DNA of 64,000 bases, from positions 1,349,082-1,413,081 of the forward strand of contig DS990260.1 of the NCBI GenBank assembly GCA_000155435.1, read 5' to 3'. This DNA is from Clostridiales bacterium 1_7_47FAA (GTDB taxonomy: Bacteria > Bacillota > Clostridia > Lachnospirales > Lachnospiraceae). The notes beneath the pieces were generated by a model, which was not told the DNA's origin, searched no databases, and saw only the letters and a list, made by a program, of their open reading frames with translations. Positions 60,846 through 64,000 of this stretch are shown here, piece after piece. Within the stretch, counting starts at the first letter, position 1. Each line of letters opens with the position of its first letter. The position numbers were made by a program, and so were the translations under genes.

Positions 60846-61886
60846 CTACCCCCGTATATCCCGCACAGTCTCCCCCTTCACCAGATTAGTTGCAATCACA
60901 TGATGGCATATCTCCTCACAGTGCCCTTCCCTGCCATAGTCCCGGTTAATCTTACAGCTTAAACACTCCACAGCCGTAATTGACATCTTGGCCTTATAGG
61001 AACTGATGGTGGTCAGGTCAAAGGGCAGGGCCATCCTGGACTGGATATGGTCAAAGCCCACCAGGGAAATGTCTTCGGGTATGCGGATTCCCTTCTTGTG
61101 CAGGCAGGTCCACGCCTCCCATGCAAGGATGTCGCTGAATGCAAAGATGGCCGTAAATTCCAGCCCTTCCTCCAGCACCTGTTCCACAACCCCGGAACAG
61201 TTGGACCTGGATACGTCAATCTCACGCACCAGCTTTTCATCCACCTCAATTCCGGCCTCCGCCAGCGCCTTCCCATAGCCCATCCGGCGCTCCCTGGCAC
61301 TGGATATGTAGCTGGGTCCGTTGAGCATGAGTATCTTCTTATGACCGTTTTCTATCAGGTAATGGACCGCCTGGTAACCGCCCAGCACATCGTCGCACAC
61401 CACATAGTTGGCATCCACGGTATCATGGTAACGTCCAATCTGTATGAACGGGACCCCGGAATCCAGCAGGAACTTAAGGTTGCTGTCATCCTCCTGGGCC
61501 GGACAGATAATGATGCCGTCCACATTCTTATTGATGGCGGTCTTGATGGCATCCCGCTCAATCCCCGAATTCTCATTGGTATTCAGGAGGAATGAAGAAT
61601 ACCCCAGTCCCCTTGCATGATTCTCAATCTCTTTTGTCATAATGGCAAAATGGGGGTTGGAAATATCCCCCAGTATCACGGCAATGGTATTGGTATAACC
61701 AAGACGCAGGGATGAGGCAATGGTATTATTGATGTAGCCCATCTCCTTGGCTTCTTTCTTAATCAGCTCAATGGTTTCTTCGGAGATGTCGTCCTTTCCC
61801 CTGAGGGCCCTGGATACCGTGTTGACGCTGTACCCGGTCCGCTTTGCCAGGTCTTTTAGTGTAACTGTCTGTTTTACTCGTTTCAA
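60846..61886 (-). CDS. LacI-family regulator, probably of the ribose-type ABC operon
   Basis: A 346-residue LacI regulator: TLKDLAKRTGYSVNTVSRALRGKDDISEE is the HTH and IKKEAKEMGYINNTIASSLR the hinge. The sensor domain is of the ribose/galactose-binding type (IAVILGDISNPHFAIMTKEIE, and GYQAVHYLIENGHKKILMLNG). It is transcribed in the same direction as, and directly after, the ABC operon, but has its own promoter with an operator on the -10 box, suggesting autoregulation. Confidence 0.92.
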   Translation of the reverse strand: MKRVKQTVTLKDLAKRTGYSVNTVSRALRGKDDISEETIELIKKEAKEMGYINNTIASSLRLGYTNTIAVILGDISNPHFAIMTKEIENHARGLGYSSFLLNTNENSGIERDAIKTAINKNVDGIIICPAQEDDSNLKFLLDSGVPFIQIGRYHDTVDANYVVCDDVLGGYQAVHYLIENGHKKILMLNGPSYISSARERRMGYGKALAEAGIEVDEKLVREIDVSRSNCSGVVEQVLEEGLEFTAIFAFSDILAWEAWTCLHKKGIRIPEDISLVGFDHIQSRMALPFDLTTISSYKAKMSITAVECLSCKINRDYGREGHCEEICHHVIATNLVKGETVRDIRG

Positions 61887-61904
61887 TGTTAATCATCACC
61901 CCGG

Positions 61905-61938
61905 TAATAACGTTAATGTAATTTTGTGCTCTTGTCAA
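61905..61938 (-). promoter_or_regulatory. lacI promoter with overlapping operator
   Basis: Minus strand TTGACA (61938-61933) and TAACGT (61915-61910) are 17 bp apart. The palindrome TAACGTTA (61908-61915), within ATTAACGTTATTA, overlaps the -10 box and matches the usual LacI-type core. Confidence 0.55.
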
Positions 61939-62014
61939 CTGGTTCTTTTGGAAGTGCGTGAAAAATGCATGGGCACTGCATCTGCTGCGGTCTGGAAACC
62001 CTGTCTGCAAAACA

Positions 62015-62058
62015 GGCCGGGGCGGGGCAGCGTCCTGTACGCTGCCGCCCGCCCCGGC
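62015..62058 (-). terminator. GC-rich terminator of the ABC transporter operon
   Basis: GGCCGGGGCGGGGCAGCGT and its complement on the other side of a five-base loop form a very stable stem. On the minus strand it is followed by TGTTTTGC. It lies 31 nt past the binding-protein stop. Confidence 0.85.
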
Positions 62059-62088
62059 CCGCCTTGCCAACATTACTGGTACTGTACT

Positions 62089-63135
62089 TTATTCGGGAAG
62101 CTTAATCCTGTCATAGTAGCCGTCCACATTGTCTTTTGTCACCAGCTCAAATGGGATATCCATCCTCTCAACGGTCTCGCCTCTGGCTGCCTTGACCGCC
62201 ATATCCAGCGCATTGGTTCCCTGTCCGATGGCATCCTGGAAACAGGTTGCATCCAGTTCCCCGGCCTTGATGGAATCCAGGGCGTCCACGATGGCGTCAA
62301 TACCGGTAATTGTAATCTGGTCTTTCTTTCCGGCTGCCTTAACAGCTTCCAGCGCGCCCAGGGCCATGCCGTCATTCTGGCATACGATGGCATCCAATTC
62401 GGTTCCGGCTGTCAGAAGGTTCTCAATCAGGGCCATGGCCTCTTCACGCTGCCAGTTGCCTGTCTGGTCAAAAACGATTTCAATGTCAGGGTAATCCTTT
62501 AACACGGTCTCATATCCCGCAAACCTGCCCTGCTCCGCAAATGCCCCAAGAGGCCCGCGCAGGACAGCAATCTTGCCCTTGCCGCCAAGCTTCTCAGCCA
62601 CGTACTTCATCTCAATCTCACCGCCGTTTTCATTGGAAGAACCAACCCATACCTGGCCCTGGTCCCCTGTGACATCCGCGCTGCATGTGATGACCGGAAT
62701 CCCTGCGTCCACAACCGTCTTGACGGCGGATGCAAGTGCGTCCGCATCCACGGGTGAAATGATGACCGCGTCCACACCCTGTGCCACAAAGCTGTCTAAC
62801 TGGGAAGCCTGCTTGTCAGACTGGCTCTCCGCATCATTGATGATCAGCTTGACATTGTCATAATTCTTAAGCTGCAGTTCCATGGCTCCCTGAAGCATGG
62901 TCATGAACTCCTCGGACAGGTTCTGGAGGGTACATCCAATCACAAGCTCCTCCGCTGCCGCCTCTGTGTCTGCCGGCGCTGACGTGTCCGCCGCCGCTGT
63001 ATCCGCGGGCGCTGCTGTCCCTGCCGGCGCTGCCGCGGGTGCCGCTGTTGTCTCTGCGGGCTTGGATCCGCATCCCGTCAAACTCCCAAGCACCATTGCT
63101 GCCCCCAATACTCCTGCTAATAACTGTTTCTTCAT
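62089..63135 (-). CDS. ribose-type ABC transporter substrate-binding lipoprotein
   Basis: A 348-residue Peripla_BP_4 binding protein. It has a lipoprotein signal (MKKQLLAGVLGAAMVL, lipobox LTGC), then an alanine/threonine/proline-rich tether of about 40 residues (PAETTAAPAAAPAGTAAPAD) and the two-lobe binding domain (VDAVIISPVDADALASAVK, and DAIVCQNDGMALGALEAVKA). It delivers a sugar to the RbsC-like permease encoded upstream. The sugar is unknown; ribose, xylose-type or other small sugars are typical. Last gene of its operon. Confidence 0.93.
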   Translation of the reverse strand: MKKQLLAGVLGAAMVLGSLTGCGSKPAETTAAPAAAPAGTAAPADTAAADTSAPADTEAAAEELVIGCTLQNLSEEFMTMLQGAMELQLKNYDNVKLIINDAESQSDKQASQLDSFVAQGVDAVIISPVDADALASAVKTVVDAGIPVITCSADVTGDQGQVWVGSSNENGGEIEMKYVAEKLGGKGKIAVLRGPLGAFAEQGRFAGYETVLKDYPDIEIVFDQTGNWQREEAMALIENLLTAGTELDAIVCQNDGMALGALEAVKAAGKKDQITITGIDAIVDALDSIKAGELDATCFQDAIGQGTNALDMAVKAARGETVERMDIPFELVTKDNVDGYYDRIKLPE

Positions 63136-63168
63136 ATTCTTCCTCCTTATTATGTTTACTGCTATTTA

Positions 63169-64000
63169 TTACCTGGCGCCTTTTCTGTCGATGAGAACCG
63201 CCACCAGGATAATTAACCCTTTTACAATCTGCTGCCAATAAGATGATACGTTAAGTATGTCAAGGCCGTTGCTTATGGTGCCGATGATCAGCGCGCCCAC
63301 CAGGACGCCTATGACCTTGCCCCGTCCTCCTTCCATGCTGGTGCCTCCGATGACAGAGGCCGCGATTGCATCCAGCTCATACCCGCTTCCCACCACCGGG
63401 GACGCGGAGTTCAGTCTTGCCGTCAGTATCATGCCCACCAGGGCTGCCAGGATGCCTGAATAAATGTAAGCAAACAGCTTAATCCTGTGTACCTTGATGC
63501 CTGAGGCCTCTGCGGCCATCTCATTGCCGCCCACCGCATAGATATAGCGTCCCAGCCTGGTATTGTTAAGGATGAAGTGGGACACGGCCACCACCACTAA
63601 AAGGATATAGATGGGCACCGGGATTCCCAGGAAGAATCCGGCTCCCAGATATGTAAACTCAGGAAGCAGCCCTGAAACAGGACGCCCCTTTGTAAACAGC
63701 TGGGCCGCGCCTCTTGCAATGGTCATCATGACCATGGTCACGATAAACGGCGGAAGCTTTCCTTTTGTAACAAATACCCCGTTAAACAGCCCGCACACCG
63801 CGCCGATTAAAAGTCCTATAAGAAGGGCCGAGGGCATGGGAAGGATGGGGCTGGCTGATTTGATGAAGCTGGCCGACACCACTGCTGCAATTGCAAGCAC
63901 CGAACCCACGCTTAAGTCAATCCCTCCTGTGATGATGACCATGGTCATGCCCATGGCCAGGATTGCATTGAAGGAAATCTGTCTTACAATGTTCATGATA
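63169..64000 (-). CDS. ribose-type ABC transporter permease, 5' end beyond window
   Basis: About 277 C-terminal residues of an RbsC-like permease (normally about 320). The visible start MNIVRQISFNAILAMGMTMVIITGGIDLSVGS aligns to an internal part of RbsC and the frame stays open to the window edge, so the true start lies outside. Conserved pieces are the GGIDLSVGSVLA loop and GVFVTKGKLPPFIVTM, plus the EAA-like region GGNEMAAEASGIKVHRIKLF. It forms the membrane channel with an unseen ATPase and the binding protein 33 nt downstream. Confidence 0.93.
   Translation of the reverse strand, partial: IMNIVRQISFNAILAMGMTMVIITGGIDLSVGSVLAIAAVVSASFIKSASPILPMPSALLIGLLIGAVCGLFNGVFVTKGKLPPFIVTMVMMTIARGAAQLFTKGRPVSGLLPEFTYLGAGFFLGIPVPIYILLVVVAVSHFILNNTRLGRYIYAVGGNEMAAEASGIKVHRIKLFAYIYSGILAALVGMILTARLNSASPVVGSGYELDAIAASVIGGTSMEGGRGKVIGVLVGALIIGTISNGLDILNVSSYWQQIVKGLIILVAVLIDRKGAR

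Overview
The window looks like chromosomal DNA from a gut Clostridia of the family Lachnospiraceae, probably Enterocloster or Clostridium bolteae-like. This is inferred from gene content (PFOR, Ptb-Buk, PPi-dependent phosphofructokinase, TRAP and uronate systems, YesM/AraC-type two-component regulation), AGGAGG ribosome-binding sites, TTGACA/TATAAT promoters and moderately high G+C (about half by eye). No rRNA, tRNA, CRISPR array or intact insertion sequence was found. One stretch of about 1 kb (33.3-34.3 kb) is strikingly AT-rich and gene-free.

Layout. 1-0.7 kb: the start of an MBL-fold hydrolase. 0.8-16.1 kb: a LacI-controlled carbon-acid regulon. On the minus strand PFOR, an isopropylmalate-dehydrogenase-like enzyme, a cysteine-poor aconitase paralogue, a fused LeuD-LeuC dehydratase, Ptb, Buk and a 2-hydroxycarboxylate transporter form one tight operon. 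On the plus strand lie the lacI gene, an unknown gene, an OadA-like carboxyltransferase and a carboxymuconolactone-decarboxylase-like gene. The same 13-bp operator word occurs at both promoters. Together the operon reads as uptake of a hydroxy-acid, isomerisation, oxidative decarboxylation to a 2-oxoacid, oxidation to acyl-CoA, and ATP formation through the acyl phosphate. 16.2-16.6 kb: two candidate C-rich small RNAs. 16.7-24.3 kb: an AEC transporter, a TRAP transporter (DctPQM), and a YesM-type kinase with an AraC-type response regulator that has a repeat-built linker. 24.4-33.3 kb: uronate catabolism (kduI, kduD, GntR, uxuA, a mannonate-reductase-like SDR, AraC regulator), a PPi-phosphofructokinase and a PflX-like radical SAM protein.

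33.3-34.15 kb: a minus-strand unit with a consensus promoter, many helices, no credible ORF and a terminator, about 830 nt long. It is the best candidate here for an undescribed element, as a large ornate noncoding RNA. 34.3-36.8 kb: a TetR regulator with two palindromic operators, a small membrane protein, a small charged protein and an alpha/beta hydrolase. 37.4-43.6 kb: ribokinase, an AlgX/AlgI-type O-acetylation pair, a MATE exporter and mntP behind a manganese riboswitch. 43.7-49.5 kb: carAB and a peptidoglycan-binding protein. 49.6-53.7 kb: the riboflavin operon ribD-ribE-ribBA-ribH behind an FMN riboswitch. 53.7-64 kb: a second MATE exporter, an AraC-linked sugar-acid operon (2-hydroxyacid dehydrogenase, enolase-superfamily dehydratase, RraA-like aldolase, transporter), a LacI regulator, and the end of a ribose-type ABC operon.

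A recurring oddity is six unrelated short tandem-repeat arrays (units of 14, 16, 20, 20, 24 and 27 bp). Most sit between genes and one lies inside a response regulator.
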